A program made the translations under genes and the position numbers. Positions 9,037-17,622 of a DNA stretch of 64,000 nucleotides are shown here, in pieces. How positions within the stretch are numbered: the stretch's first letter is position 1; each line of letters begins with the position of its first letter. Origin of the DNA: Lachnospiraceae bacterium C10. Its GTDB lineage: Bacteria > Bacillota > Clostridia > Lachnospirales > Lachnospiraceae. The stretch lies in contig FMTN01000025.1 in assembly GCA_900100095.1 (NCBI GenBank), positions 1 to 64,000 of the forward strand, given 5' to 3'. The notes beneath the pieces were generated by a model that searched no databases, had not been told where the DNA came from, and saw only the letters and a list, made by a program, of their open reading frames with translations.

Positions 9037-9540
9037 CTACATCTGTACCCTGCTTAAATATCCTTCAAATCCGATCGTACACCGGCTGTAGGAGACCTTT
9101 ACCTGGTATGCGTCGGTCACCTCCGTCGGATCATTTTCATTTTCCTTTGGCATTTCAATTCCAAGAACCGCCTGACGGTTGTTCTCCTCAGCATCGATTT
9201 CCTGCATATCGTAAAGCCATGCATTTGGCATTTTGGTCATAAGAAGATCCTCAAGTCCCTCTTCGGTCAGAGGCTCATCCTCAATGACCGACACAAGGTT
9301 CTCGTTGGCATCGTACTTCTTAAGGCCTTCCTTGATGCCGGCTTTCAGCTGATAGTCCTCCAGACGAAGTACCCCGCCCTGGGCATAGCTTGCAGAATAC
9401 TCCCGATTCATGGAATTACCCGGAAGAACAATGAGGCCTTCCAATTGAAGCACCAGATCCTTACCACTCTTATGCAGTTCTGTAATTCTCGCATCCCGGA
9501 AGGAAAATTTATCTATTTCATTGGTTGTTTCAAACTTCAT
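9037..9540 (-). CDS. Conserved hypothetical protein, 167 residues
   Basis: I do not recognise a function. The protein is acidic and soluble, with no signal peptide or membrane helix. The N-terminal 60 residues look like beta strands (KDLVLQLEGLIVLPG), the middle is charged and helical (LTEEGLEDLLMTKMPNAWLYD), and the C-terminal part again suggests strands (YQVKVSYSRCTIGFEGYL). It starts 10 bases after the 75-residue gene, with a GGGAG site, so the two form one leftward pair ending at the 8965-9004 terminator. Confidence 0.75.
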   Translation of the reverse strand: MKFETTNEIDKFSFRDARITELHKSGKDLVLQLEGLIVLPGNSMNREYSASYAQGGVLRLEDYQLKAGIKEGLKKYDANENLVSVIEDEPLTEEGLEDLLMTKMPNAWLYDMQEIDAEENNRQAVLGIEMPKENENDPTEVTDAYQVKVSYSRCTIGFEGYLSRVQM

Positions 9541-9550
9541 ATCGTCTCCC

Positions 9551-9778
9551 TTATTTCAGATCCTTTAGTGTATTAACCAGCTCTAAATCGGATGCGCTCA
9601 CCTTAAGATTCGTTGTGATCGGCTGTGCTCCCGGCTTGGTAACCGTGATTTCAATCACAGAGCCCTCCGGTACGCCACTGCCAAATACGGTCTGAAAATA
9701 ACTTACGACCTTCGGATGATTCGCCTGAAACTGTCCAAAGGCAGACTTCAACTTAAAAATCGATGCTGGATTTACCAT
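9551..9778 (-). CDS. Conserved hypothetical small protein, 75 residues
   Basis: I do not recognise a family with confidence. The small soluble protein has a helical start (SIFKLKSAFGQFQANHPKV), a central PEGSVIEITVTKPG strand pair and a closing VSASDLELVNTLKDL helix. A GAGAGG site precedes the ATG. It sits directly after the terminator of the response-regulator gene and 10 bases before the 167-residue gene, and the pair may work together. No separate promoter was found. Confidence 0.7.
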   Translation of the reverse strand: MVNPASIFKLKSAFGQFQANHPKVVSYFQTVFGSGVPEGSVIEITVTKPGAQPITTNLKVSASDLELVNTLKDLK

Positions 9779-9810
9779 AATCTATAACCTCTCAATCCTG
9801 TCTATTCAAT

Positions 9811-9842
9811 CCCAAAAATAACGCCGGCAGTTGGCCGGCGTT
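9811..9842 (-). terminator. Terminator of the response-regulator gene
   Basis: A 9-bp perfect stem AACGCCGGC/GCCGGCGTT (9820-9828 and 9834-9842) with a 5-nt loop is followed leftwards by TATTTTTGG. Confidence 0.85.
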
Positions 9843-9869
9843 CAAGTCTCGCTCCATGCAGGAACAACA

Positions 9870-10646
9870 CTAGGTCGTTAATCTTGCAATTTTCTGTAAG
9901 GTGAAAAATTCTTCGATGGAACTTAAAATACGCTCTTTATCCATCGATTTCAAAAGATAGCCTTCCGGCTTCAGCCCCATGACCTGGAGTACCGAATTCC
10001 GGTCATCCTTACCGGTCAGAAACATAACCGGTGTGGTCGCTGTGGTCGGTTCATTCCGAAGCATAGCCAGGACACTCGGTCCGTCCAGCAACGGCATCTC
10101 ATAATCCAGAAGAATCAGATCCACCGTATTCTTCGCCAGATAGGTAAGAGCCTGCATACCCGATGTCGCCATCGTCACCTGATAGTCCTCTGACAGCCAT
10201 TCATTCAGCATCTTAAGGAAGGTACTGTCATCATCCACAATCATGATATTCTTCTTCCTGGTACCTTCCCGGTTCTGATATTCGATCTTCATGATCACAT
10301 TCATCATGTGATTGATGTCCAGTGGACGCTCCAGCTTGGCAGCGATGATTCCCGGCGGGAAATAGCCGTCCGCATTCTGAAGTTCCATATGATCGCCAAT
10401 CAGTACCAAAGACTTCTCGAACTCAATACATAAATCCTTCAGATAAACCTCCAAATTCGGAAGGTTCTCCAACATACTATCCAGATAAACGATAATAATA
10501 TCGGACGTATCTTTAACTTCTTCAATATCCTTCATCTGAGGAGGTACCTGAACCACCTTATAATGGTTCCTCTCCAGATGATTCTGGATCGAATGAATCA
10601 TGAAGCTTTTATGTCTGCATATTAAAATGACACCTGATTTTCTCAT
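9870..10646 (-). CDS. Stand-alone response regulator with a second, receiver-like N-terminal half
   Basis: I place the start at the ATG at 10646, which has a GAGGAGGG site 8 bases upstream; an in-frame upstream ATG at 10694 lacks one. The C-terminal half (about residues 130-255) is a CheY-type receiver with the acidic pair in MIVDDDS, the phosphoryl Asp in LLDYEMP, Thr in MFLTGKDD and the conserved Lys in YLLKS. The N-terminal half (1-125) has a receiver-like alternation of strands and helices, with IIIVYLDS and SLVLIGD, but lacks the full acidic pocket. There is no DNA-binding or enzymatic output domain, and no histidine kinase is adjacent. It may relay phosphate or act through protein contacts. 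Confidence 0.88.
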   Translation of the reverse strand: MRKSGVILICRHKSFMIHSIQNHLERNHYKVVQVPPQMKDIEEVKDTSDIIIVYLDSMLENLPNLEVYLKDLCIEFEKSLVLIGDHMELQNADGYFPPGIIAAKLERPLDINHMMNVIMKIEYQNREGTRKKNIMIVDDDSTFLKMLNEWLSEDYQVTMATSGMQALTYLAKNTVDLILLDYEMPLLDGPSVLAMLRNEPTTATTPVMFLTGKDDRNSVLQVMGLKPEGYLLKSMDKERILSSIEEFFTLQKIARLTT

Positions 10647-10702
10647 GAGGAGCCCTCCTCGCAACCGTTGTAAGGTCATCCAAAAACTTGTCACTCCTTA
10701 AT

Positions 10703-10708
10703 ATTATA
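10703..10708 (-). promoter_or_regulatory. Probable -10 box of the response-regulator gene
   Basis: A perfect TATAAT stands 57 bases before the chosen start, between hflX and the regulator. It lies inside the longer alternative reading frame's upstream region, which supports the ATG at 10646. No clear -35 was found. Confidence 0.45.
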
Positions 10709-10729
10709 CCCCAGAACAGTTTCAAAAAG

Positions 10730-11971
10730 CTATACTAGCGGTAAATTTTTAGGAATGTTAGCCTCTATATAAACGCCTTCCGGACGGTACTCTTCCTTTA
10801 TAACCTGTCCCTGCTCATGAATCCTTGCCAGAAGTGCTCCCTGGGAATAAGGAATCACCTGCGCGATCTCCTTTCGAAAATCCTTCAGAATCGTCTGAAT
10901 GGCCTGTAACAGATCCGGAATTCCAAATCCTCTTGCAGCAGAAAGCCTTACGGTAACATCCGCACGTCGATCCAAGGGACGAATCGCATCAGCCGGAACA
11001 AGGTCCTGCTTGTTAAAGACCGTGATCACAGGCTTACCTGTAATCTCAAGCTGCTGCAGAGTCTGATATACCACGTCCATGTGCATATCCAGATCCGGGT
11101 CAGCCGCATCCACCACATGGACAATGATGTCCGCATATCGTGCCTCTTCCAGTGTGGAGCGGAACGCGTCGATCAAATGATGAGGAAGCTTGTGGATAAA
11201 TCCTACCGTATCCGTCAGTAATACCTTCTGACCTTCCTCCATCACCAGCGCTCTTGTGGTCGGATCAAGGGTTGCAAAGAGCTGATCCTCTTCAAGAACC
11301 TCTGATCCCGTCAGCTTGTTCAGAAGGGTGGACTTGCCGGCATTGGTGTAGCCCACAATGGCAACCGTTGGAAGCATATTCCGCTGACGCGCCTTACGGG
11401 TGATCTGGCGGTTCTTCTCCATATCCTTGATCTGCGCCCGAAGTCTGGACATACGATTACGAATGGCTCTTCGATCGGTCTCCAGCTTCGTCTCTCCCGG
11501 TCCTCTCGTTCCGATTCCACCACCCAGTCGTGACATGGATGTACCAAAGGAACCCGCCAGGCGGCTGCTCCGATAGGCCAGCTGCGCCATCTCGACCTGA
11601 ATCTTACCTTCTTTTGTCGTGGCATGTGCAGCAAAAATATCCAAAATCACCATCGTCCGGTCCAGTACCTTGGTTTGAAGTGCACGTTCAAGATTGGCCA
11701 TCTGTGCCGGTGCAAGCTCATCATCACAGACAATTCCGTCTGCTTCGTTGGCCTCGATCAGAAGACGAAGTTCTTCTACTTTACCACTGCCGACGTAGGT
11801 AGCAGATGACGGGGAGGACATATTCTGAATCACGGAATATACCAGTTCACCACCTGCGGTATCCACCAGGTCCGCAAGTTCTTCCAGAGACCTTGCCGGA
11901 TCCACCGCATCCTGCCCGGTTGAAACGACGACTCCGATAAAGCGCTCTTTTCTCTCACTTGTATCTATCAT
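10730..11971 (-). CDS. hflX: Ribosome-associated GTPase HflX
   Basis: A 413-residue GTPase of normal family length. The N-terminal half holds the HflX domain with the glycine-rich linker RLGGGIGTRGPGETKLE near residue 165. The G domain has G1 GYTNAGKST (about residue 210), G3 DTVGFI and G4 NKQD. HflX binds the ribosomal 50S subunit and rescues or splits stalled ribosomes, with known links to heat and antibiotic stress. It is the third gene of a leftward series lon, HAD phosphatase, hflX (19-bp gap). The CIRCE element before lon may therefore also induce hflX. Confidence 0.96.
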   Translation of the reverse strand: MIDTSERKERFIGVVVSTGQDAVDPARSLEELADLVDTAGGELVYSVIQNMSSPSSATYVGSGKVEELRLLIEANEADGIVCDDELAPAQMANLERALQTKVLDRTMVILDIFAAHATTKEGKIQVEMAQLAYRSSRLAGSFGTSMSRLGGGIGTRGPGETKLETDRRAIRNRMSRLRAQIKDMEKNRQITRKARQRNMLPTVAIVGYTNAGKSTLLNKLTGSEVLEEDQLFATLDPTTRALVMEEGQKVLLTDTVGFIHKLPHHLIDAFRSTLEEARYADIIVHVVDAADPDLDMHMDVVYQTLQQLEITGKPVITVFNKQDLVPADAIRPLDRRADVTVRLSAARGFGIPDLLQAIQTILKDFRKEIAQVIPYSQGALLARIHEQGQVIKEEYRPEGVYIEANIPKNLPLV

Positions 11972-11990
11972 AGATTAACCTCTCCTAGCC

Positions 11991-12881
11991 TTACGAAATG
12001 ATATCCAGCAGTGCACCGATATCTCCGTCCATAACGGAAAGTGACGGCTTATAGTCCTTCGCCTTCGGATTTGTTTTCGATGCGATGGACCGTACCTTTG
12101 CCAGACGCTTCTCACACTCCTGCTCTGAATAGCCAAAGGTATTCAAATATACAGACGCCATTCCAAGGGATGCCGCAATACGAATATCACTGTCATAATC
12201 GTTGCCGACCATCACACAGTCATCCCGGTCAATTCCCTCCCTGCGGAGAAGATTTACCATAAATTCCGGCTGCGGCTTTTTCATTCCGGCATCGGATGAA
12301 ATGGCAATGCGGTCAAAATATTCCGTCAGCCCAAATGCCTCCATCTCGGGTACCGTAAAAATATGCTGTGCATTGGAAAGAAGATAGACTCTGTGACCGG
12401 TCTGCTTCAATTTCGTCAGCACTTTGATGGTATTCTTATAGGGCTTAAGCTTCTTCCTTGACATCAGGCGGAAGGTGTTGGCAATGACATGAACCCACTC
12501 GCTGTAGTAAAGCTTCTCAAGGGCCTGCTTTTTCCCTTCGTCCCCTGATCGTGCCATGGCACGCAGAGCTTCGATCTCCATTCCTCCTGCGCTGCCCTCG
12601 CATGCATGACAAGAAGGCGCCTCCAAAAGCAACCTTCCGAACACCTTCTCCAGTCGTATCTCCGGATACTGATAGCCGGTATGCTTTTTCAGAGCCGCCT
12701 CTTCCCATGTCACACAGTCGAGGTATGCCTTCTGTAATTGTGGACCTGTATAATCGGCACCGTAGACGGAGAACAGTGCAGCCATCCTCTTCCAAAAGGT
12801 CGGGGATGACTCATCTGTTACAACATCAAGTAAGGTACCGTACAGATCAAAAATATAATTATTTACGTCTTTCATACTCAC
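11991..12881 (-). CDS. HAD-family hydrolase
   Basis: A 296-residue HAD phosphatase with motif I FDLYGTLLD (nucleophile Asp in the first 15 residues), motif II YLLSNA, motif III Lys in GMKKPQPEF and motif IV VGNDYDSDI. An unusually long helical cap sits between motifs I and II. Its ATG overlaps the lon stop codon by four bases (ATGA), so its translation is likely coupled to lon. The substrate is unknown. The spacing and overlap argue that it belongs to the lon-hflX stress operon. Confidence 0.88.
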   Translation of the reverse strand: MSMKDVNNYIFDLYGTLLDVVTDESSPTFWKRMAALFSVYGADYTGPQLQKAYLDCVTWEEAALKKHTGYQYPEIRLEKVFGRLLLEAPSCHACEGSAGGMEIEALRAMARSGDEGKKQALEKLYYSEWVHVIANTFRLMSRKKLKPYKNTIKVLTKLKQTGHRVYLLSNAQHIFTVPEMEAFGLTEYFDRIAISSDAGMKKPQPEFMVNLLRREGIDRDDCVMVGNDYDSDIRIAASLGMASVYLNTFGYSEQECEKRLAKVRSIASKTNPKAKDYKPSLSVMDGDIGALLDIIS

Positions 12882-15184
12882 TCATTCTTCAATTTTGGAT
12901 TCTCCACCGGAATCTTTAAGGCTCCGAGGACATCCGTAATTTCTTTCGCCGGTGTAATCTCAAGCGCATCCTTTACTTCCTGCGCTACGTCACGAAGATC
13001 ATCCATGTTCTCCTCCGGGATAAACACATGCTTTACACCTGCCCTCTGTGCAGCCATAAGCTTCTCCGGAAGTCCTCCGATCGGATTCACCGATCCGTTC
13101 AGTGAGACCTCCCCTGTCATGGCCACCTGTGGTGTAACCGGTGTGTCGCTGACCAGGGAAGAAAGAGCGGTTACCAGTGTGATTCCGGCGGATGGACCGT
13201 CCTTTGGTGTGGAACCGTCCGGGAAGTGGATATGAATATCATTCTTCTCGAAAAGCTCGGACTTGCTCGGGTAAAGTGCCTTCACAAGGGAAACCGCAAT
13301 CTGTGTGGACTCCTTCATTACATCACCAAGCTGACCGGTAACCGTCACTTTGCCTTTACCCTTGGTCATCAGAGTCTCGATGTAGAGGATGGCGCCGCCT
13401 GCTGCCGTCCATGCAAGGCCGGTAATAATTCCCGCCTTTCCTTCTTCCTTCACTTTGTTGTTATGCATCGGGTGCATATCCAGGTAATCTCTCAGCTTCT
13501 CCTTCTCAACGGTAACACAGTCCTTATGATTCCGCTGAAGTTCCACTGCTGCCACACGGCAAAGGGTATCCATGCGCTTCTTTAATCCGCGGACACCGCC
13601 CTCCATTGTATAGTCCGAAATAATTGTATCGATTATCTCATCGGAAATGACCAGCTGCTCCGGCTTGATTCCTACCTTCTCGTATGCCTTTGGAATCAAA
13701 TGGTCCCTTGCAATCTGCTTTTTCTCAATCGGAGTATATCCCTGGAACTGGATGACTTCCATACGATTTAACAACGGAGACGGTATTGTGTCAAGACTGT
13801 TGGCCGTGCAAATGAACATTACATCTGACAAATTATACGGAACATTCATATAATGGTCGGTAAAGGTGCTGTTCTGCTCCGGATCAAGCACCTCCAAAAG
13901 GGCACTTGCCGGATCTCCGTTATAGGAGTTGGAAAGCTTGTCGATCTCATCAAGCACCATAACCGGATTGGAAACACCGGCCTTATGAATACCGTCCATG
14001 ATACGTCCTGCCATGGCCCCGATGTAGGTTCTTCTATGGCCACGAATCTCAGCCTCATCTCTCACACCGCCCAAAGCTACCCGGACATACTTTCTTCCAA
14101 GTGCTCTTGCGATGCTCTTGCCGATACTGGTCTTACCTGTACCCGGTGCTCCTACGAAAAGAAGAATGGAACCGGACTGCTGCTGCTTGAAATTCATGAC
14201 AGCAACTTGCTGAATGATACGCTCCTTGACCTTCTTAAGACCGGAATGATCCTCGTCCAGCACCTTCTGCGCCTCGTCCAGATCGATATTCTTCTGCTCT
14301 TCCTTCTTCCAGGAAAGGCTGGTAACAAAATCCAGATAATCGTAGAGGCTGCCGGACTCCGGTGTATTCTGTCCCTCCTGCTTCAGGCGGTTTAACACCT
14401 TCCGCGCTTCCTTCTCTGCCTCCGGATTCATACCGGCCTCATCGATGGCGATCTCAAACCGGCGAACATCGGAAACGTTCTCCGGATGCATATCATCCAG
14501 CTCCTTCTGCATGTACTGGATCTGCTTCTTCAACGCGGACTCACGGTAGATCTTCTGGTAGTCCTCCTCCTGCGCCGTTGCTGCCTCTGTACCGATCTTG
14601 CTCATCTCGATGTTCTCATAGATCATCTTCTCCAGACGGTCGATACGCTTGTTCTTATCGTCCTCCGCAAGAATCTCATAGCGGTCAATTGGTGAATTAT
14701 AAAGCCACGGGCTCATCACAGCCGCTACTTCCGGGATGGAGGATAACTGTGCAATATAGGTTCTTGTCAGGCTGCCCCACTGGAAACGGGATGCGTACTC
14801 AACAATGGATTTTTTCAACTTATCCAGTCTCTTACGCTCTTCCTCTTCATCCACAGGCTCACTCTCAATATCCTCACGCTTATTCGCTGTAACAGAGATG
14901 GTATGATCAGAAAAAATTGTAAGGTCGGTGATGTCCGCACGCTTCTTGGTACGAATCACCATGTAACCGTTGCTGTTGACCTCTGTAATGATACCGGCAA
15001 GACCGATTGGATACAGATCCTCTTCCTTCAAATTCTCTCTCGACTTCTTCTCCTTCTCGGCAACAAGAATCAATCGCTCCTGCACCTGAGGATCAGCGCC
15101 CGTCATCCTCTTATAGGAATCCGTCTGAATATATAGATTGCTCTCCGGTACTAAAATTACATTATATAAAGGTAATACTGTCAT
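12878..15184 (-). CDS. lon: ATP-dependent protease La (Lon)
   Basis: A 768-residue Lon of normal length: an N-terminal substrate domain, a coiled central helix, an AAA+ module with Walker A GAPGTGKTS near residue 345, and a C-terminal protease with the Ser of KDGPSAGIT near residue 665 and the Lys of LPEKLMAAQ near residue 708. It degrades misfolded and some regulatory proteins in the cytoplasm. A GGAGG site precedes the ATG. A CIRCE operator lies 22 bases upstream, so HrcA control by heat shock is likely. The stop overlaps the start of the HAD gene. Confidence 0.97.
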   Translation of the reverse strand: MTVLPLYNVILVPESNLYIQTDSYKRMTGADPQVQERLILVAEKEKKSRENLKEEDLYPIGLAGIITEVNSNGYMVIRTKKRADITDLTIFSDHTISVTANKREDIESEPVDEEEERKRLDKLKKSIVEYASRFQWGSLTRTYIAQLSSIPEVAAVMSPWLYNSPIDRYEILAEDDKNKRIDRLEKMIYENIEMSKIGTEAATAQEEDYQKIYRESALKKQIQYMQKELDDMHPENVSDVRRFEIAIDEAGMNPEAEKEARKVLNRLKQEGQNTPESGSLYDYLDFVTSLSWKKEEQKNIDLDEAQKVLDEDHSGLKKVKERIIQQVAVMNFKQQQSGSILLFVGAPGTGKTSIGKSIARALGRKYVRVALGGVRDEAEIRGHRRTYIGAMAGRIMDGIHKAGVSNPVMVLDEIDKLSNSYNGDPASALLEVLDPEQNSTFTDHYMNVPYNLSDVMFICTANSLDTIPSPLLNRMEVIQFQGYTPIEKKQIARDHLIPKAYEKVGIKPEQLVISDEIIDTIISDYTMEGGVRGLKKRMDTLCRVAAVELQRNHKDCVTVEKEKLRDYLDMHPMHNNKVKEEGKAGIITGLAWTAAGGAILYIETLMTKGKGKVTVTGQLGDVMKESTQIAVSLVKALYPSKSELFEKNDIHIHFPDGSTPKDGPSAGITLVTALSSLVSDTPVTPQVAMTGEVSLNGSVNPIGGLPEKLMAAQRAGVKHVFIPEENMDDLRDVAQEVKDALEITPAKEITDVLGALKIPVENPKLKNE

Positions 15185-15206
15185 ATCTTATCCTCCGTTC
15201 CGATTA

Positions 15207-15233
15207 GTAGCACTCTATCAAATCGAGTGCTAA
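15207..15233. promoter_or_regulatory. CIRCE element (HrcA operator) before lon
   Basis: GTAGCACTC, nine bases, GAGTGCTAA. This matches the CIRCE consensus (TTAGCACTC-N9-GAGTGCTAA) with a single mismatch. It lies downstream of the predicted transcription start and 22 bases before the lon start codon, the usual place for HrcA repression. Confidence 0.93.
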
Positions 15234-15246
15234 ATCCTGTAGGGAT

Positions 15247-15275
15247 ATACTATCACCCCTCCTTAGCATCGTCAA
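15247..15275 (-). promoter_or_regulatory. Promoter of lon
   Basis: TTGACG (15270-15275), 17 bases, TAGTAT (15247-15252), reading leftwards. The -35 lies inside the 3' end of the rluA-type gene. The predicted start is about 55 bases before lon, just upstream of the CIRCE element. Confidence 0.6.
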
Positions 15276-16323
15276 CGCTCTCCATGAAAAGTTTAGAAAA
15301 AATTAATATTTGTTCGCGCAACGCTTCCTCTGACAAGTCGGTAAGTGACAGAATCTCCCGTGGAAGGGGTGCAAACAGATCCATTCGTTCACCTGTAATC
15401 GGATGGGTAAAGACAAGACGCGCGGAATGCAACGGAACACGATGTATCTTTTGATAATCCGGATGATATAGGTAATCCCCGGGGAGCGGATGTCCGATTG
15501 CCTTCATATGAACGCGAATCTGATGGGTTCTTCCGGTCTTAAGCCTTAGAATCACCGGCGACAGACCGTCCTTTGGGGCAAGAGCCTGATAATAGGTCAG
15601 GGCTTTTTGTCCTCTCTCATGGTCGATACAACGGAAAATTGCCGAGTCATCGGCTCGTCCGATGGGCAGGTCAACTTCTCCTCTCCCCACCAGAAGCTCT
15701 CCCTCTCCCGGATTCTCTACCAGAGCCACATAGGTTCTTTGAATCTTATGCTCACTCACATCCTGAGATAGAATCGCCCCGGATAACATGTTTTTCGCAA
15801 GAATGGTAAGACCACTGGTCTCCTTGTCCAAACGGTTGATACAGCGAAACACCATATCCGCTTCTCCCCGGCTCCGCGTCCGATAAAGAAGCGCATTGGC
15901 AAGGGAATCCTCATAATGGCGTATGGATGGATGAATGGACATTCCGGCAGGCTTATTCACCACAAGAATATCCTCATCCTCATAGACCACATCCAGATCA
16001 CAGGGAACCGGTGTCAGCTGAAGCGACGGTTTCTTTTCTTCTAAAATGGTAACACGCAAAATCTCCCCCTCTGCCATGCGGCGAAAAAGAGGCTGATGAC
16101 TGCCGTATGGGAAAACCGGCATCTTCCCGTCGATAAATGGCGAAGGCGCCTCTCCTTTTAAAAGGGTGATATTGCCGGAATTGCGCTTGAACTGAGAAAG
16201 CACCGCCTTTGGGAAACGGCGATGCTCTAAATAATCCCGGATTCTCTGCCCGGCATCCGTACGTGCTATGTGAAATGTCAAGGTCCTGCCTTGTAACTTA
16301 GAATAATCTCTGTCCTTTTCCAT
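15253..16323 (-). CDS. RluA-family pseudouridine synthase
   Basis: A 356-residue enzyme with an N-terminal S4-like region and the RluA catalytic motif NRLDKETSGL (catalytic Asp near residue 162), followed by the family's LVGRGEVDLPIG and LKTGRTHQIRVH motifs. It converts uridine to pseudouridine in rRNA or tRNA; which site cannot be told from sequence. Its start overlaps the end of the diguanylate-cyclase gene by 26 bases. The lon promoter begins within its last codons. Confidence 0.93.
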   Translation of the reverse strand: MEKDRDYSKLQGRTLTFHIARTDAGQRIRDYLEHRRFPKAVLSQFKRNSGNITLLKGEAPSPFIDGKMPVFPYGSHQPLFRRMAEGEILRVTILEEKKPSLQLTPVPCDLDVVYEDEDILVVNKPAGMSIHPSIRHYEDSLANALLYRTRSRGEADMVFRCINRLDKETSGLTILAKNMLSGAILSQDVSEHKIQRTYVALVENPGEGELLVGRGEVDLPIGRADDSAIFRCIDHERGQKALTYYQALAPKDGLSPVILRLKTGRTHQIRVHMKAIGHPLPGDYLYHPDYQKIHRVPLHSARLVFTHPITGERMDLFAPLPREILSLTDLSEEALREQILIFSKLFMESVDDAKEG

Positions 16324-17452
16324 TGGTGTCCTTCAACGTAAAATCATAGGCATGACACTTCATATTGTGCTTGCCTGTCTGCTTTGCCTGATACAGCAGT
16401 TCATCTGCCTGCGAGAACATGGAGCGAAGATCATCTGCACTCTCTGCATATCCGAAGACGTAGCCGCAACTGCAACTCGGTTCCTTCGGTCCCTCTTCAA
16501 AGGTCATGTGATGAAAACGTGCCATGAAGTCCCGGACCTCCCGGTGGAAATCCGTCTCTTTCTGCTTTGAAATCAGCATAAATTCATCGCCGCCGTATCG
16601 ATATACCACCGTATCTTTGAAATGGGTCTGTGCCAGCGCTCCAAACCGCTTGAGCACCTCATCGCCCATATCGTGACCATAGGTATCATTCACCTTCTTA
16701 AAATTATCAATATCACAGATCATAACCTCCAGGCGCTGTCCAACCATTTGATCAAAATCCTCCCGCAGCGCATAGCGATTGTTCAGTCCGGTCAATGCGT
16801 CGGTACGGGAGATACTCTGGAGCTTTTCCGCTGTTCTGCGATTATCCACAGCATGTGTCGCCGCTTCCATCGTATAGAAGTAACGCACCATGGTAACAAC
16901 GGAGATGACGACCCAGGCCACCATATACTCCTGTGGCTTGCTCGTAGTGTATCCGTATCGTGTAATTTTAATTCCGATCACAAGAAAGGTAAGGGCGGAA
17001 ACACTCATAACCGTAACCGGCCGCAGATTAAACAGCATAAATCCTAACACCACCATAGTGGTAAAGGCCAACGCACCGCGCCCCTGCAGATATTCCGCAA
17101 CGGATATATGCGCCTGACAGATCAGGAAAGAAAACAGATACACATATACAATCAGAGTCGTATTCTTAAAGGGCTGTACCTTGGACCGGTTCCGGGAAAA
17201 AAGAAACGTCATCGCCATCAGGACGCTTCCCAGGAAGAAGATGACATAAAAAGACAGTTCCAGCGGCGAATACTTCACCATGGCCTGGCGAATCAGCATG
17301 ACAGCAGACGCAATGAGGGTCAGAATCGACAACGGAGCACCCAGTTGAAGATTCTGATTCTCAATGTAGCGCTTGACCTCTGCATCATAATGTTCAATTC
17401 CAAGGATTCGTTTGAACGGAATTTTCCTGACTCTCATCAACAAATTATTCAC
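16298..17452 (-). CDS. Membrane-bound diguanylate cyclase (GGDEF)
   Basis: About 384 residues. Six or so hydrophobic segments lie between about residues 35 and 195 and form an uncharacterised membrane sensor region. The catalytic GGDEF domain follows, with RYGGDEFMLIS near residue 287 and the upstream DALTGLNNRYAL. The active-site motif is intact, so c-di-GMP synthesis is expected. An inhibitory RxxD site is not obvious. I chose a GTG start at 17452 with GGAG ten bases upstream; ATGs at 17473 (no ribosome site) and 17437 are alternatives. The stop lies inside the rluA-type gene start. Confidence 0.9.
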   Translation of the reverse strand: MNNLLMRVRKIPFKRILGIEHYDAEVKRYIENQNLQLGAPLSILTLIASAVMLIRQAMVKYSPLELSFYVIFFLGSVLMAMTFLFSRNRSKVQPFKNTTLIVYVYLFSFLICQAHISVAEYLQGRGALAFTTMVVLGFMLFNLRPVTVMSVSALTFLVIGIKITRYGYTTSKPQEYMVAWVVISVVTMVRYFYTMEAATHAVDNRRTAEKLQSISRTDALTGLNNRYALREDFDQMVGQRLEVMICDIDNFKKVNDTYGHDMGDEVLKRFGALAQTHFKDTVVYRYGGDEFMLISKQKETDFHREVRDFMARFHHMTFEEGPKEPSCSCGYVFGYAESADDLRSMFSQADELLYQAKQTGKHNMKCHAYDFTLKDTNGKGQRLF

Positions 17453-17560
17453 GATGCATATACTCCATAACATAACAATAGGCTATTTTTAATATAACAC
17501 ATCCACAGATTTCGATACAAGAAACTGGAGCCATCCCGCCAACAGAATCTTGCCCTAACC

Positions 17561-17588
17561 TTGCCATACCATCATAGTATGTTATACT
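17561..17588 (+). promoter_or_regulatory. Promoter of the gph operon
   Basis: TTGCCA (17561-17566), 16 bases, TATACT (17583-17588). The first gene starts 35 bases downstream of the -10 behind an AGAAAGG site. It probably serves gph, the GH114-like gene, mfd and pth. Confidence 0.65.
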
Positions 17589-17622
17589 AGGTTCGAATTT
17601 TAACTAGAAAGGTCGAAATATT

